This document shows positions 55,845 through 64,000 of a stretch of 64,000 bases of DNA, one piece after another. Within the stretch, counting starts at the first letter, position 1, and the number at the start of each line of letters is the position of its first letter. Below the pieces are notes generated by a model. It saw nothing but the letters and a program-made list of their open reading frames with translations. It was not told where the DNA came from and searched no databases. The translations under genes were made by a program, and so were the position numbers. Where the stretch lies: positions 1 through 64,000 of the forward strand of contig NZ_JAGQDH010000011.1 of the NCBI RefSeq assembly GCF_018069895.1, read 5' to 3'. This DNA is from Roseovarius autotrophicus (GTDB lineage: Bacteria > Pseudomonadota > Alphaproteobacteria > Rhodobacterales > Rhodobacteraceae).

Positions 55845-55891
55845 GCTTCATCGTTCCGAAAATACTCCCGCCGGAGGCATCCCCCGGCGGG
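55845..55891 (-). repeat. Intercistronic hairpin plus conserved 24-nt box (copy 2)
   Basis: Reading with gcv transcription (minus strand), the gcvH stop is followed by a hairpin (CCCGCCGG / CCGGCGGG, 55891 down to 55867) and then a 24-nt box (55868-55845) ending GGAACGATGAAGC. The box is 22/24 identical to the one after dmdA. The order stop codon, hairpin, box, next gene is the same in both. Confidence 0.7.
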
Positions 55892-55900
55892 CGTCCGGGC

Positions 55901-56260
55901 CTAGCCGACAAGGGCCTTGTAGGCGGCCTCGTCGAGGTAATCGTCCATCTGGCTCAGATCCTCTGGCTTGATCTTGAAGAACCAGGCATCGCCCATCGGA
56001 TCCTCGTTGACCTTGCCCGGCTCGTCGGCCAGAATCTCGTTGACCTCGACGATCTCTCCATCGAGCGGCGCAAGGATGTCCGAAGCGGCCTTGACGCTCT
56101 CGATCACCACAATCTCGTCATCCTTGGTGACGCTCGTGCCCACCTCGGGCAGATCGACAAAGACCACATCGCCCAGCTGCTCGGCGGCGTGCTCGGTGAT
56201 GCCGACGACGACAAGATCGTCCTCGACGCGCAGCCATTCGTGTTCTTCGGTGAATTTCAT
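55901..56260 (-). CDS. gcvH: Glycine cleavage system H protein
   Basis: 119 residues, a single lipoyl domain with the lipoylation lysine K57 in [20 protein letters not shown]. It shuttles the aminomethyl intermediate from GcvP to GcvT. It starts [15 protein letters not shown] with AGGGAG upstream, 20 bp after the gcvT stop. Full length and intact. Confidence 0.97.
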   Translation of the reverse strand: MKFTEEHEWLRVEDDLVVVGITEHAAEQLGDVVFVDLPEVGTSVTKDDEIVVIESVKAASDILAPLDGEIVEVNEILADEPGKVNEDPMGDAWFFKIKPEDLSQMDDYLDEAAYKALVG

Positions 56261-56280
56261 CGCTGTAAGCTCCCTGATGA

Positions 56281-57405
56281 TCAGCGTTTGAAACGGACGG
56301 GGGTGAAGGGCAGCGCCGTGACCGTCGTGGCCAGACGCTTGCCGCGCACCTCTCCGTAAAGCGTGGTGCCCTGCTGGCTGAGGGCTGCGGGCACATAGCC
56401 CATGGACATGGGCGCCTCGATGGTGGGGCCGAACCCGCCCGAGGTGATGTGCCCTACGGGATTGCCCCCCTCTGCGGCGGCAAAAAGCGGTGTGCCCTCA
56501 CGCATCGGCGCACGGCCCTCGGGGCGCAGGCCGACGCGGGCACGCGGCGCGCCATGGGCCAGCTCAGCCAATATCCTGTCGGCCCCCGGAAATCCGCCCG
56601 CCCGTGCACCGCCCGCGCGACGCACCTTCTGGATGGCCCAGGTCAGGCTTGCCTCCACCGGCGTTGTCGTGGTGTCGATGTCATGACCATACAGGCACAG
56701 CCCCGCCTCCAGCCGCAGGCTGTCGCGCGCGCCAAGCCCGATGGGCGCCACATCCTCATGCGCCAGAAGCGTGCGGGCAAGCGCCTCGGTCTGCCCTTCG
56801 GTCATCGAAATCTCATACCCATCCTCACCGGTATAGCCCGAGCGCGAAATCCACAGCTCGCCGAACGCCGAGTCGAAAACGCCCACATCCATGAAACGCA
56901 TCGCCGCCACCTCGGGCACCAGCGCCGCCAGAACGCCCTCGGCGGCAGGGCCTTGCAGCGCCAGAAGCGCGCGGCCGGTGATCGCCTCGACCTCCACACC
57001 GCTCAACCCCGCGCGCATATGGGCGATGTCATCGGCCTTGCATGCGGCGTTGACCACCACGAACATGTGATCGCCCCGGTTGGCGATCATCAGGTCGTCA
57101 AGGATGCCGCCCGCTTCATCGGTAAAGACGCCATAGCGCTGCCGCCCCTCGGCCAGGCCCAGCAGATCGACCGGCACGAGGCGCTCCATCGCGGCGGCGA
57201 CCGCCGCATATCCCCCCGGCGCCCGCAGGATCACCTGCCCCATATGGCTCACGTCGAAAAGCCCCGCTCGGGCGCGGCAATGCAGGTGCTCCTTCATCAC
57301 GCCCATGGGATATTGCACCGGCATGTCATAGCCCGCGAACGGGACCATCCTTGCCCCAAGCTCGCGGTGCATCGCATTGAGCGGTGTCATGTGCAGATCG
57401 GCCAC
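56281..57405 (-). CDS. gcvT: Aminomethyltransferase, T protein of glycine cleavage
   Basis: 374 residues. It releases ammonia and transfers the C1 unit to tetrahydrofolate. [60 protein letters not shown] and [15 protein letters not shown] are family segments. The GTG at 57405 (reading [12 protein letters not shown]) has AGAGGA ten bases upstream and gives the normal length; an ATG five codons later is possible. It lies downstream of a tandem glycine riboswitch. It shares its fold with DmdA in this window, and both use folate. Confidence 0.94.
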   Translation of the reverse strand: MADLHMTPLNAMHRELGARMVPFAGYDMPVQYPMGVMKEHLHCRARAGLFDVSHMGQVILRAPGGYAAVAAAMERLVPVDLLGLAEGRQRYGVFTDEAGGILDDLMIANRGDHMFVVVNAACKADDIAHMRAGLSGVEVEAITGRALLALQGPAAEGVLAALVPEVAAMRFMDVGVFDSAFGELWISRSGYTGEDGYEISMTEGQTEALARTLLAHEDVAPIGLGARDSLRLEAGLCLYGHDIDTTTTPVEASLTWAIQKVRRAGGARAGGFPGADRILAELAHGAPRARVGLRPEGRAPMREGTPLFAAAEGGNPVGHITSGGFGPTIEAPMSMGYVPAALSQQGTTLYGEVRGKRLATTVTALPFTPVRFKR

Positions 57406-57492
57406 CGGATCGTTCCTCTGTCTTGGGCCGGACCCCCGAAGGATCGAACCGGCACCGATTTCGCACAAGCCCGCACGGACCCGCGCCACGAT

Positions 57493-57650
57493 GCCCCCTC
57501 TGTCCTTTGGCCTGAGATCGCTATCCCGTCGGCGCCCCGCAAACGGGGTCTCTCCAGAGTGTCGATATCGGAAGGTCCTTGCGCCTGAGAGTTTCCGGGG
57601 CGGTTGCTCCTTCGGCACCGGCACGAGGCCGGTTCTCCCTGTCCGATTAC
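57493..57650 (-). promoter_or_regulatory. Tandem glycine riboswitch controlling gcvTHP
   Basis: On the minus strand two aptamers follow each other. The first runs from GGACAGGGAGAACC (57644) through GCCGAAGGAGCAA to AAACTCTCAGGCGCAAGGAC; the second from CTCTGGAGAGACC through GCGCCGACGGGATAGC to ATCTCAGGCCAAAGGACAGA, ending near 57493. These GGA-AGAG, GCCGAAGG and CUCAGGC-AAAGGAC elements are the conserved glycine-aptamer core. A TATACT -10 at 57661-57666 lies just upstream. The expression platform is in the 88 bp before the gcvT GTG; glycine should switch expression on. Confidence 0.92.
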
Positions 57651-57680
57651 GGTGGACGCTAGTATACCGCGCGCCTTCGA

Positions 57681-58133
57681 TCAAGCCCGTTTGAGACAGC
57701 TCGGCGCGGAAAAGATGTCGAGCAGCGCCTCGTTCTCGCACACCAGCGCATCGAGCGTCACCCCGTCAAGCCGGGCATAAAACGCCTCGACCGCTTCCGT
57801 GAGTGCCTCGCGCAGGCGGCAAGCGGATTTGAGCGGGCAGGTATTGTCCACATCACCGAAACATTCCGCAACCGGCACGCTTTCCTCCAGCCGGCGGAAC
57901 ACGTCACCCACCGATATCTCGGCCATGGGACGCCCGAGCGTCACGCCGCCGGTGCGCCCGCGCTGCGTGCGCAGGAACCCGAGCTGCCCCAGCCGGTTGA
58001 TGATCTGCGCCAGATGGCTCTCGGAGGTGTTGCAGCGCAGGGCAATCTCGGTCTTGGTCACCAGCCGGTCAGGGTTGACCGCACAAAACATCAGGAGCCG
58101 GATGGCGATATTGGTTCGCTTGGTGATCCGCAT
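57681..58133 (-). CDS. nsrR: Rrf2-family regulator, NsrR-like
   Basis: 150 residues. A winged HTH (MRITKRTNIAIRLLMFCAV, RCNTSESHLAQIINRLGQLG) is followed by the dimerisation helix and three cysteines C91, C99 and C105 (ECFGDVDNTCPLKSACRL), spaced C-x7-C-x5-C as in alphaproteobacterial NsrR. It would hold an iron-sulfur cluster that senses nitric oxide. A perfect FNR-type box lies 56 bp before its ATG, suggesting low-oxygen control. The known NsrR targets (hmp, nor genes) are not in the window. Confidence 0.82.
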   Translation of the reverse strand: MRITKRTNIAIRLLMFCAVNPDRLVTKTEIALRCNTSESHLAQIINRLGQLGFLRTQRGRTGGVTLGRPMAEISVGDVFRRLEESVPVAECFGDVDNTCPLKSACRLREALTEAVEAFYARLDGVTLDALVCENEALLDIFSAPSCLKRA

Positions 58134-58188
58134 GGGGCACGCTCTCGCTTGAAACTGCCGCAGTTTGGCCCGACCATCGAAATGAACC

Positions 58189-58202
58189 TTGATACAAATC
58201 AA
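58189..58202. promoter_or_regulatory. Perfect FNR/FnrL box before nsrR
   Basis: TTGATACAAATCAA matches the FNR consensus TTGAT-N4-ATCAA at every position. It is centred 62 bp upstream of the nsrR start codon, so a start point about 21 bp before the ATG would put it at -41.5, the class II activation position. It lies between nsrR and the divergent cyclotransferase-like gene and could serve either. Confidence 0.8.
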
Positions 58203-58217
58203 GTGAGGGCAAAAACC

Positions 58218-58793
58218 TTGGTTCGGGATGCATATTTCTTCGGCTATGGCAGTCTCGTGAACCAGGCGACGCATGATTTCGCGGGTGCCATGCCCGCGCA
58301 ACTGCGCGGCTGGCGGCGGGTCTGGCGGCATACCACGCTGCGGCCCGTGGCCTATCTCACCGTGGCGCCGGATGCGGGGACCGAGATCGACGGGCTGATG
58401 GCGCCCGTGCCCGAAGCGCACTGGCCCGAACTCGATGCGCGCGAGGCGGCCTATATTCGCGTGCCCGCCGCCCATCAGGTGCGCCATCCCCTGCCCCACG
58501 CGCCCGAGATTGCCGTCTACACCATTCCCGAGGGCCATCACGGCGCGCCGACAGAGACCCATCCAATCCTGCTGAGCTATATTGACGTGGTGGTGCAGGG
58601 CTATCTGTGCGAGTTCGGCGAGGCGGGTGTGGCGCGCTTTTTCTCCACCACCGACGGATGGGAAGCACCGATCCTCGACGACCGCGCTTCGCCCCGTTAT
58701 CCGCGCCACCTGCCCATGTCCGGGCCGGAACGCGCGCTGACCGACGATCATCTGAACCGGGTGGGCGCCACAAGGATCGCGACGACGGGGTAA
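58218..58793 (+). CDS. Gamma-glutamylcyclotransferase-like protein
   Basis: 191 residues. The family's FGYGSLVN motif is near the N-terminus (AYFFGYGSLVNQATHDFAGA) and the predicted catalytic Glu region reads LDAREAAYIRVPA. Such proteins (GGCT fold) act on gamma-glutamyl peptides or glutathione, but many are uncharacterised. A TTG start at 58218 is preferred because GAGG lies 8 bases upstream and the product matches the family length; GTG 58203 and ATG 58182 are in frame but overlap the FNR box and have no ribosome site. Confidence 0.72.
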   Translation: MVRDAYFFGYGSLVNQATHDFAGAMPAQLRGWRRVWRHTTLRPVAYLTVAPDAGTEIDGLMAPVPEAHWPELDAREAAYIRVPAAHQVRHPLPHAPEIAVYTIPEGHHGAPTETHPILLSYIDVVVQGYLCEFGEAGVARFFSTTDGWEAPILDDRASPRYPRHLPMSGPERALTDDHLNRVGATRIATTG

Positions 58794-58817
58794 GACGCCC
58801 CGATCCACCTCTCCGCA

Positions 58818-58869
58818 CAAGAAAATTCTTCGAATTTTCTTGTTGGAATTTTTTTCAAGAAAAAAATTC
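58818..58869. terminator. Tandem AT-rich hairpins between convergent genes
   Basis: CAAGAAAATT-CTTCG-AATTTTCTTG (58818-58842) and GAATTTTTTTC-AA-GAAAAAAATTC (58846-58869) are two perfect hairpins, A- and T-rich on both strands, so they can terminate transcription from both the cyclotransferase-like gene and gltX. Confidence 0.75.
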
Positions 58870-58890
58870 GGTGGCGCCGAAGGCGGGCGG

Positions 58891-60216
58891 TCAGCCCCTT
58901 ACCCGGATCACCTGGAGAAGCGGCAGAACCTGCGCCATCTCGGGTCCCTGGGCCTGCCCGGTCAGCGCCTTCCTGAGCGGCATGAAGAGCGCCTTGCCCT
59001 TGCGCCCCGTGGCCTCCCTGACGGCCGCGGTCCATTTGCCCCAGCTGTCCTCGTCCAGCGGCCCTTCGGGTAAAAGCGCCATGGCTTGCGCCACAAAGAC
59101 CCGGTCCTCGTCGTCGATCGCAGGTTCGGCCCCGTCGCGGAACAGGGTCCACCACGCCTGAAGATCATCCAGCGTGGTGATATTTTCGCGCGTCACCTCC
59201 CAGAACCGTTCCGCCAGATCATCGGGCACACCGAGCGCCGCGATGATCCCGGCCACCGCCTCATAGGGCCGCGCGGCAAGACAGCGCGCGGTCAGCGGAA
59301 AGAGGTCTGCCTCGTCGAATTTCGTGGGGGCCGCACCGAATCGTTCGATGTCGAAACCCTCGATCAGTTCCGCCATCTCGCTGCGCAATTCCACCGGATC
59401 GCTCGACCCGAGCCGGGCCATAAGGCTCAGCAGCGCCATCGGCTCCACGCCGCGCGCGCGCAGGTCGCGCAAGGAGAGTGTGCCGAGACGTTTGGACAGC
59501 GGCTCTCCCTGCGGCCCCGTGAGCAGCGAATGGTGGGCAAAGCGCGGCGCGGTGCCGCCCAGCGACTCGATGATCTGGATCTGCGTGGCGGTATTGGTGA
59601 CGTGATCCGCGCCGCGCACGATGTCGGTCACACCCATCTCGATGTCATCCACCACCGAGGCGAAGGTATAGAGCACCTGCCCGTCGGTGCGAATGAGCAC
59701 CGGGTCTGACACGCTCGCCGCGTCGATGGAAATATCCCCGAGGATGCCATCGTGCCACTCGATCCGCGCCTGATCGAGCAGGAAGCGCCAGACGCCAGCG
59801 CCGCGCTCGGCGCGCAGCCGCGCGCGTTCCTCGTCGGAAAGCACCAGTGCCGCGCGGTCATAGACCGGCGGGCGGCCCATGTTGAGCTGTTTCTTGCGTT
59901 TGAGATCAAGTTCGGTCGGGGTCTCGAACGCCTCGTAGAGCCGCCCCATGGCGCGCAGCCGTTCGGCGGCCTCGGCATATCGGTCGAGACGCAGCGATTG
60001 CCGCTCCACCCGGTCCCAGTGCAGGCCCAGCCAGTCCAGATCCTGCTTGATCGCGTCGACATATTCCTCTTTCGAGCGCTCCGGGTCGGTATCGTCGATG
60101 CGCAGGATGAAACTGCCCCCGGCCTTGGCGGCAATGAGATAGTTCATCAGCGCGGTGCGCAGGTTGCCCACATGGATATAACCGGTGGGCGAGGGGGCGA
60201 AGCGGGTGGTGGTCAT
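58891..60216 (-). CDS. gltX: Glutamyl-tRNA synthetase
   Basis: 441 residues, a class I synthetase. The HIGH-type motif is in FAPSPTGYIHVGNLRTALMN and the KMSKS-type loop is PLSKRLGTLSLRDLRARGVE. The anticodon-binding helical domain (about 300-441) is shorter than in E. coli GltX (471). Alphaproteobacteria commonly have two GluRS paralogues, and this length fits the shorter one; whether it charges tRNA-Glu, tRNA-Gln or both is not readable here. GGAGACGCCC precedes the ATG. Confidence 0.93.
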   Translation of the reverse strand: MTTTRFAPSPTGYIHVGNLRTALMNYLIAAKAGGSFILRIDDTDPERSKEEYVDAIKQDLDWLGLHWDRVERQSLRLDRYAEAAERLRAMGRLYEAFETPTELDLKRKKQLNMGRPPVYDRAALVLSDEERARLRAERGAGVWRFLLDQARIEWHDGILGDISIDAASVSDPVLIRTDGQVLYTFASVVDDIEMGVTDIVRGADHVTNTATQIQIIESLGGTAPRFAHHSLLTGPQGEPLSKRLGTLSLRDLRARGVEPMALLSLMARLGSSDPVELRSEMAELIEGFDIERFGAAPTKFDEADLFPLTARCLAARPYEAVAGIIAALGVPDDLAERFWEVTRENITTLDDLQAWWTLFRDGAEPAIDDEDRVFVAQAMALLPEGPLDEDSWGKWTAAVREATGRKGKALFMPLRKALTGQAQGPEMAQVLPLLQVIRVRG

Positions 60217-60281
60217 GGGCGTCTCCTGACAATGGCCGGGGCTTTGTCACAGGCGGGGGCGTTTGTCCAGAATGGCCCGGC

Positions 60282-61601
60282 TCAGGGCCAGCGCCGGTGC
60301 AGGTCGTCGATGACATAGCTATGGGCGTGAGGGCCATGGCCATGAGTGCGCAGATGCGGGTGGTCTGGCGGCAGATCGGGGTGGTCGTGCAGCGGCGCGC
60401 GCGCCTGATCGCGGGGCCAGAGCCTGCGCGCCACGATCAGACCAAGCGCCGCCACCAGCCCCGCGATCACCAGAGCAGGCCCCATCCCGAGCCAGCGCCC
60501 CGTCACCCCCGCCAGCGGATAGGTGACAAGCCAGCAGGCATGGCTCAGCGCGAATTGTGCGGCGAAAAGCGCGGGACGGTCCTCGGCATGGGCCGAACGC
60601 CGCAAGAGCCGCCCCGCAGGCGTGAGGATCGCGGCGTAGCTGAAGCCGATCGCCGCCCAGAGCGCGAGAAAGGCCGCCCAGTCCGGAGCCCGCCCCCACC
60701 AGAGCACCGCGCCAAGGCCGAGCGCCAGCCCCACCAGCGCCACAGCCCCCGCCAGCATCACCGGCCGATCACCCGCGCGTTCCAGCAGCCGTGGCAGCAC
60801 CAGCGCCGCCGCCATGGACCCCGCGCCAAAGGCCGCCATGGCGACCGCCAGAGCGCTCTCGGTTCCACCGTGATCCACCCGCACCAGAACCACCGTGTTC
60901 ACCAGGACGAAAGCCCCCACCGCCGAGGCCGAGAGGTTCAGCGCCAGCAGGCCCCGCAGGCGCGGCGTTGCCAGATAGATGCGCGCACCGCGCCCTAACC
61001 GCTCGCGGAAGGGCCGCGCTGTCCCGTCGGCTACGGGGGGCACCGTGGCGCGCCACACCAGCCATGTGGAGGCCAGAAACCCCACCACCGTGCCCAGAAA
61101 AAGCCAGTGATAGCTCAGCACCAGAAGCAACACCCCCGCCAACGCCGGGCTGAGCAGGTTCTCCAGATCATAGGCCAGGCGCGACAGCGACAGCGCGCGG
61201 GTATAGTCACCCTCATCGGTGAGGATATCGGGGATCACCGCCTGAAAGGCCGGAGTAAACGTGGCCGAGGCCGCTTGCAGCACGAAGATCAGCGCATAGA
61301 CCTGCCAGAGATCAGTGACGAACGGCAGGCAGAGCGCGACACCGGCGCGGATGAGATCAGCCGCGATCAGCACCGCCTTGCGCGGCAGGCGCTGCACCAG
61401 GGCCTGCGCCACCGGCGAAAGGCCCACATAGGCCACCATCTTGACCGTATAGGCCACGCCAAGCACCAGACCCGCCGCTGCACCGGCCAGATCATAGGCC
61501 AGCAGGCCGAGGCCCACGGTCAAAAGCCCCGTGCCCAGAAGCGCCACGACCTGTGCGGCAAAGAGACGGGCGAAATCGCGGTTTCCGAGGATTTTCAGCA
61601 T
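60282..61601 (-). CDS. MFS transporter with His-rich C-terminal tail
   Basis: 439 residues with about 11-12 membrane segments (from FARLFAAQVVALLGTGLLTV to VIAGLVAALGLIVARRLW) of the DHA/EntS-like type. After the last helix comes a cytoplasmic tail of about 35 residues containing nine histidines (LHDHPDLPPDHPHLRTHGHG, PHAHSYVIDDLHRR). Such tails occur on nickel exporters like NreB and on other metal transporters, so metal efflux is a reasonable guess. No metal regulator is adjacent. The start MLKILGNRDFARLFAAQ is conserved. Confidence 0.82.
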   Translation of the reverse strand: MLKILGNRDFARLFAAQVVALLGTGLLTVGLGLLAYDLAGAAAGLVLGVAYTVKMVAYVGLSPVAQALVQRLPRKAVLIAADLIRAGVALCLPFVTDLWQVYALIFVLQAASATFTPAFQAVIPDILTDEGDYTRALSLSRLAYDLENLLSPALAGVLLLVLSYHWLFLGTVVGFLASTWLVWRATVPPVADGTARPFRERLGRGARIYLATPRLRGLLALNLSASAVGAFVLVNTVVLVRVDHGGTESALAVAMAAFGAGSMAAALVLPRLLERAGDRPVMLAGAVALVGLALGLGAVLWWGRAPDWAAFLALWAAIGFSYAAILTPAGRLLRRSAHAEDRPALFAAQFALSHACWLVTYPLAGVTGRWLGMGPALVIAGLVAALGLIVARRLWPRDQARAPLHDHPDLPPDHPHLRTHGHGPHAHSYVIDDLHRRWP

Positions 61602-61747
61602 GGGGGCAGATTACGCCTGTTCGGCGCCACGGCAAGCACGATCAACTTGACGTGAACCGCACCGCAGAGCCCTGGATCCGCGCTACGATTTCCTGGATTC
61701 GCGCGGCACTATCGTCAGCGCTTCATGTCAACGAACAGGAGATGTCG

Positions 61748-62665
61748 ATGACCCGAGGACAGATCACCCGCCGCGGCCTGATCGCCGCCACCGCTGCCCT
61801 GCCGCTTGCCACTGCCCTGCCCGCCCGCGCTGCGGCCCCGATGATGGGCACGGGCACCACCCGCTTCAACCGCGTGACACTTGGCGGTTTCGAGGTCACG
61901 ACGCTTCTGGCGGCCACCACGCCGCGCCCCGATCCGCACACGATCTTCGGCCTAAATGTCAGCGCGGAAGAATTCAACGCCGTCTCTGCCGCCGCCAACC
62001 TGCCGACCGATCAGGCGCAGTTCTTCTTTACTCCCACGGTCGTCAATACCGGCGCGGAACTTATCCTCTTCGACACCGGGCTCAATCCAGACGGCATCGT
62101 GGCCGCGCTCAACGAGGCAGGATACACGCCCGATCAGGTGGATGTGGTGGTGATCACCCATATGCACGGCGACCATATCGGCGGGCTGATGCGGGATGGC
62201 GCGCCCACCTTCGCCAATGCCCGCTACGTCACCGGCAGCGCCGAATTCGATCACTGGGCCGCCGCCGGCAATGAACGGTTCGACGCCAACATGCGTCCGC
62301 TGGCCGAGCAGACCACCATGATCGCCGACGGCGCAAGCGTGGCCTCGGGCATCACCGCCATGGCCGCTCCGGGCCATACGCCGGGCCATACCGGCTACAT
62401 GCTGGAAAGCGAGGGCAAGACGCTCCTGCTCGCCGCCGATTTCGCCAATCATTATGTCTGGTCGTTGGCCCATCCCGATTGGGAGGTGCGTTTTGACATG
62501 GACAAGGCGCAGGCCGGGGCCACGCGCAAGCGCCTGTTGGGGATGCTTGCCGCCGACCGTATCCCGTTCGTGGGCTATCACATGCCCTGGCCGGGGATAG
62601 GCTATGTCGAGGCGGCGGGCGAAGGCTTTCGCTATGTGCCGGTGAGCTACCAGCTCATGCTCTGA
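61748..62665 (+). CDS. Exported metallo-beta-lactamase-fold hydrolase
   Basis: 305 residues. The N-terminus TRRGLIAATAALPLATALPA is a twin-arginine signal (RR then a hydrophobic stretch ending ARA), implying export of the folded metalloenzyme. The MBL motif THMHGDHIGGL near residue 135, with AAPGHTPGHTGYML and a later Asp (LLAADFANH), gives the usual two-metal site. Substrate unknown; lactonase-like and quorum-quenching hydrolases share this fold. The second of two ATGs (61748) is chosen because AGGAG is six bases upstream. Confidence 0.85.
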   Translation: MTRGQITRRGLIAATAALPLATALPARAAAPMMGTGTTRFNRVTLGGFEVTTLLAATTPRPDPHTIFGLNVSAEEFNAVSAAANLPTDQAQFFFTPTVVNTGAELILFDTGLNPDGIVAALNEAGYTPDQVDVVVITHMHGDHIGGLMRDGAPTFANARYVTGSAEFDHWAAAGNERFDANMRPLAEQTTMIADGASVASGITAMAAPGHTPGHTGYMLESEGKTLLLAADFANHYVWSLAHPDWEVRFDMDKAQAGATRKRLLGMLAADRIPFVGYHMPWPGIGYVEAAGEGFRYVPVSYQLML

Positions 62666-62710
62666 GTGCGGCGCGGGGGCTGGATTTACAATTCCGGCCC
62701 CCTGCCCCAT

Positions 62711-63115
62711 ATGGCGCGCATGGATACACGCCCGCCTTCCCTTGCCGAGTTCGAGCGCCTCGCGCTCGCCGCCATCGACGCGCTGCCCCCCGCCTTTCGC
62801 AGGCCCGCCTCCGATGTGGTGCTGCTGGTCGAGGACTGGCCTCCCGACCATATCCTCGCCGAAATGGAAATCGACGATCCCCATGAACTGACCGGGCTAT
62901 ACGAGGGTATTCCCCTGACGGAAAAATCCCAGTTCGATCAGCCGCTTGGCCCCGATACGGTCTGGCTTTTCCGAGAGCCGATCCTTGACGAATGGCGCGA
63001 CCGTGGCGATGTCGCTCTCGAGGATCTCATCGCGCATGTGGTGGTGCATGAGTTCGCCCATCATTTCGGCTGGTCCGACGACGATATAGCCGCCATCGAC
63101 CGCTGGTGGGAATGA
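62711..63115 (+). CDS. Zincin-like metallopeptidase family protein
   Basis: 134 residues. The minimal protease site VVVHEFAHHFGWSDDDI (HExxH plus downstream Asp) is near the C-terminus, and the N-terminal half has ALAAIDALPPAFRRPASDVV. It matches the short possible metallopeptidases (zincin_1/DUF1025 type) found in many proteobacteria, of unknown substrate. Starts at ATG 62711 or 62720 are both possible; neither has a strong ribosome site. It follows the MBL gene by 45 bp. Confidence 0.8.
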   Translation: MARMDTRPPSLAEFERLALAAIDALPPAFRRPASDVVLLVEDWPPDHILAEMEIDDPHELTGLYEGIPLTEKSQFDQPLGPDTVWLFREPILDEWRDRGDVALEDLIAHVVVHEFAHHFGWSDDDIAAIDRWWE

Positions 63116-63121
63116 CCGGTC

Positions 63122-63916
63122 TCAGAACCGCCCCGCCGCACGGAACCGTTCCCACGCGAACAGGATATACTCGACGCGGAAGGCATGTCCTCCCGGATGC
63201 AGGCAGAGATCGAGGATCGCGCCTGCCGCGTTGCGCCGTTGCGTGCAGTCAAGATCACCCGTGACCGCCGCGCCCGCGTCCCGGAACCCGCCGAACCGCG
63301 TGTAGAATTCCATCACCGCGCCCACATCGCCCTGACTTGTCTCGCGAATCGCGCGCCCTTCAAGCGGCACGGTCGGATCGTTCGTGCCGTGAACATGCAC
63401 GATGCTGGCGTGCGGCGTGGCACAGGTGTCGGGCGGGCGCTGCCAGAACGTTCCCGCCACGGCGGCAAAGCCCACGAACCGATCCGGCAGGGCGCAGGCG
63501 AGCGTCCAGACCATCATCGCACCCGAGGAATAGCCCGCCGCCATCAGCCCCTCGTCGATGCCGAACCGCGCCGCCACATCATCGAGCACGGCCGCGACAT
63601 AGGCGATTTCCTCGACGCCGGTTGCGTCGGCATGGCCCGGCGCGTGCGGGATCACCCAGTCATCCGCCAGCGATTTCAACGCGATCAGCGCCAGCCCCCG
63701 GTCCGACAGTGCCCGCCGCAGCGCCGCATTGCGCATCACCCCCGCCGCCGAACCGCGATAACCATGAGCATAGACCACCGCCCCCGCCGGCCGCTCTGCC
63801 CCTTCGGGCAGGGCGATGCGGTAATGCCGGTCGCCCAGCGCGCAATCGCTCTTTTCCCCGCAGCCATGGGCAGGCGCGGCGAGCACAATGGCAAGGCAAA
63901 GGGCAGCAAAGCGCAT
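63122..63916 (-). CDS. Secreted PHB-depolymerase/LpqC-type esterase
   Basis: 264 residues. A signal peptide (MRFAALCLAIVLAAPAHG) is followed by a Cys pair (CGEKSDCALG) and an alpha/beta hydrolase with an oxyanion region VVYAHGYRGSAAGVM, nucleophile Ser in AAGYSSGAMMVWTLA, Asp in HVHGTNDPTVPLEG and His in LHPGGHAFR. This is the LpqC/poly(3-hydroxybutyrate) depolymerase-like family, which also includes feruloyl and acetyl-xylan esterases. The substrate is undetermined. The 84 bp to the window end hold no recognisable gene. Confidence 0.85.
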   Translation of the reverse strand: MRFAALCLAIVLAAPAHGCGEKSDCALGDRHYRIALPEGAERPAGAVVYAHGYRGSAAGVMRNAALRRALSDRGLALIALKSLADDWVIPHAPGHADATGVEEIAYVAAVLDDVAARFGIDEGLMAAGYSSGAMMVWTLACALPDRFVGFAAVAGTFWQRPPDTCATPHASIVHVHGTNDPTVPLEGRAIRETSQGDVGAVMEFYTRFGGFRDAGAAVTGDLDCTQRRNAAGAILDLCLHPGGHAFRVEYILFAWERFRAAGRF

Positions 63917-64000
63917 GGCAGGACCCGTTCGGTTGCCGGATCAGGATGCAAACCCCGGGCCGCGTCCGCAATTCACAAGCCCGTGGCCCTAGCCCCGGTC

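Overview
The window reads as high-GC chromosomal DNA from an alphaproteobacterium of the Rhodobacteraceae, most likely the marine Roseobacter group. Four things point there: a pdhA-pdhB-pdhC operon whose E1-beta carries its own lipoyl domain, preceded by ftsB; a dmdA-acuI pair for dimethylsulfoniopropionate (DMSP) use; a long mraZ leader that looks like the Rhodobacteraceae UpsM RNA; and DUF2484 directly after murC. I see no rRNA, tRNA, CRISPR array or prophage.

Layout. 0-2.7 kb: the end of an IS21-family element that has cut a type I secretion ABC transporter, followed by its HlyD-type adaptor. 2.7-8.6 kb: an AidB-type acyl-CoA dehydrogenase, ftsB and the pyruvate dehydrogenase operon. 8.7-18.2 kb: cysE, a DksA-like protein, a CbiX-like protein, two GAPDH genes flanking a PepSY / cytochrome b561 / membrane-HTH module, then coaD, a CBS protein, a LysR regulator and mmsA. 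18.3-22.3 kb (minus strand): ftsW-murG-murC-DUF2484. 22.4-28.9 kb: a flavoprotein, then a GntR regulator divergent from DUF2182-DUF1326-dmdA-acuI-GNAT. 28.9-38.7 kb: a complex promoter/leader region and mraZ-rsmH-ftsL-ftsI-murE-murF-mraY-murD. 38.7-48.3 kb: small genes, nrdR-ribD, thrS, htpX, a sulfotransferase remnant, a third GAPDH paralogue, a SPOR protein and upp. 48.5-52.9 kb: maeB and prpE. 52.9-58.1 kb: gcvT-gcvH-gcvP behind a tandem glycine riboswitch, and an NsrR-like regulator with a perfect FNR-type box. 58.2-64 kb: a cyclotransferase-like protein, gltX, an MFS exporter with a His-rich tail, and three hydrolase-type genes.

How the genes fit together. Three themes recur. (1) Pyruvate/triose metabolism (pdhABC, two GAPDHs, maeB): all four transcription units carry a related LacI-type palindrome, KTTAVCGYTAAM, upstream. 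This suggests one regulator, with CceR/PckR as the obvious candidate. (2) DMSP/acrylate/propionate and C1 metabolism: DmdA, AcuI, PrpE, MmsA and the glycine cleavage system. (3) Envelope growth: two separated halves of the dcw cluster.

The observations I rate highest are the DUF2182-DUF1326 pair translationally coupled into the DMSP operon, the split dcw cluster, the shared operator with different geometry at the two gap genes, three GAPDH paralogues that differ at the coenzyme-selecting residue, a hairpin-plus-24-nt element between genes of two unrelated operons, and the structured mraZ leader. All assignments come from reading the sequence; no database search was run.
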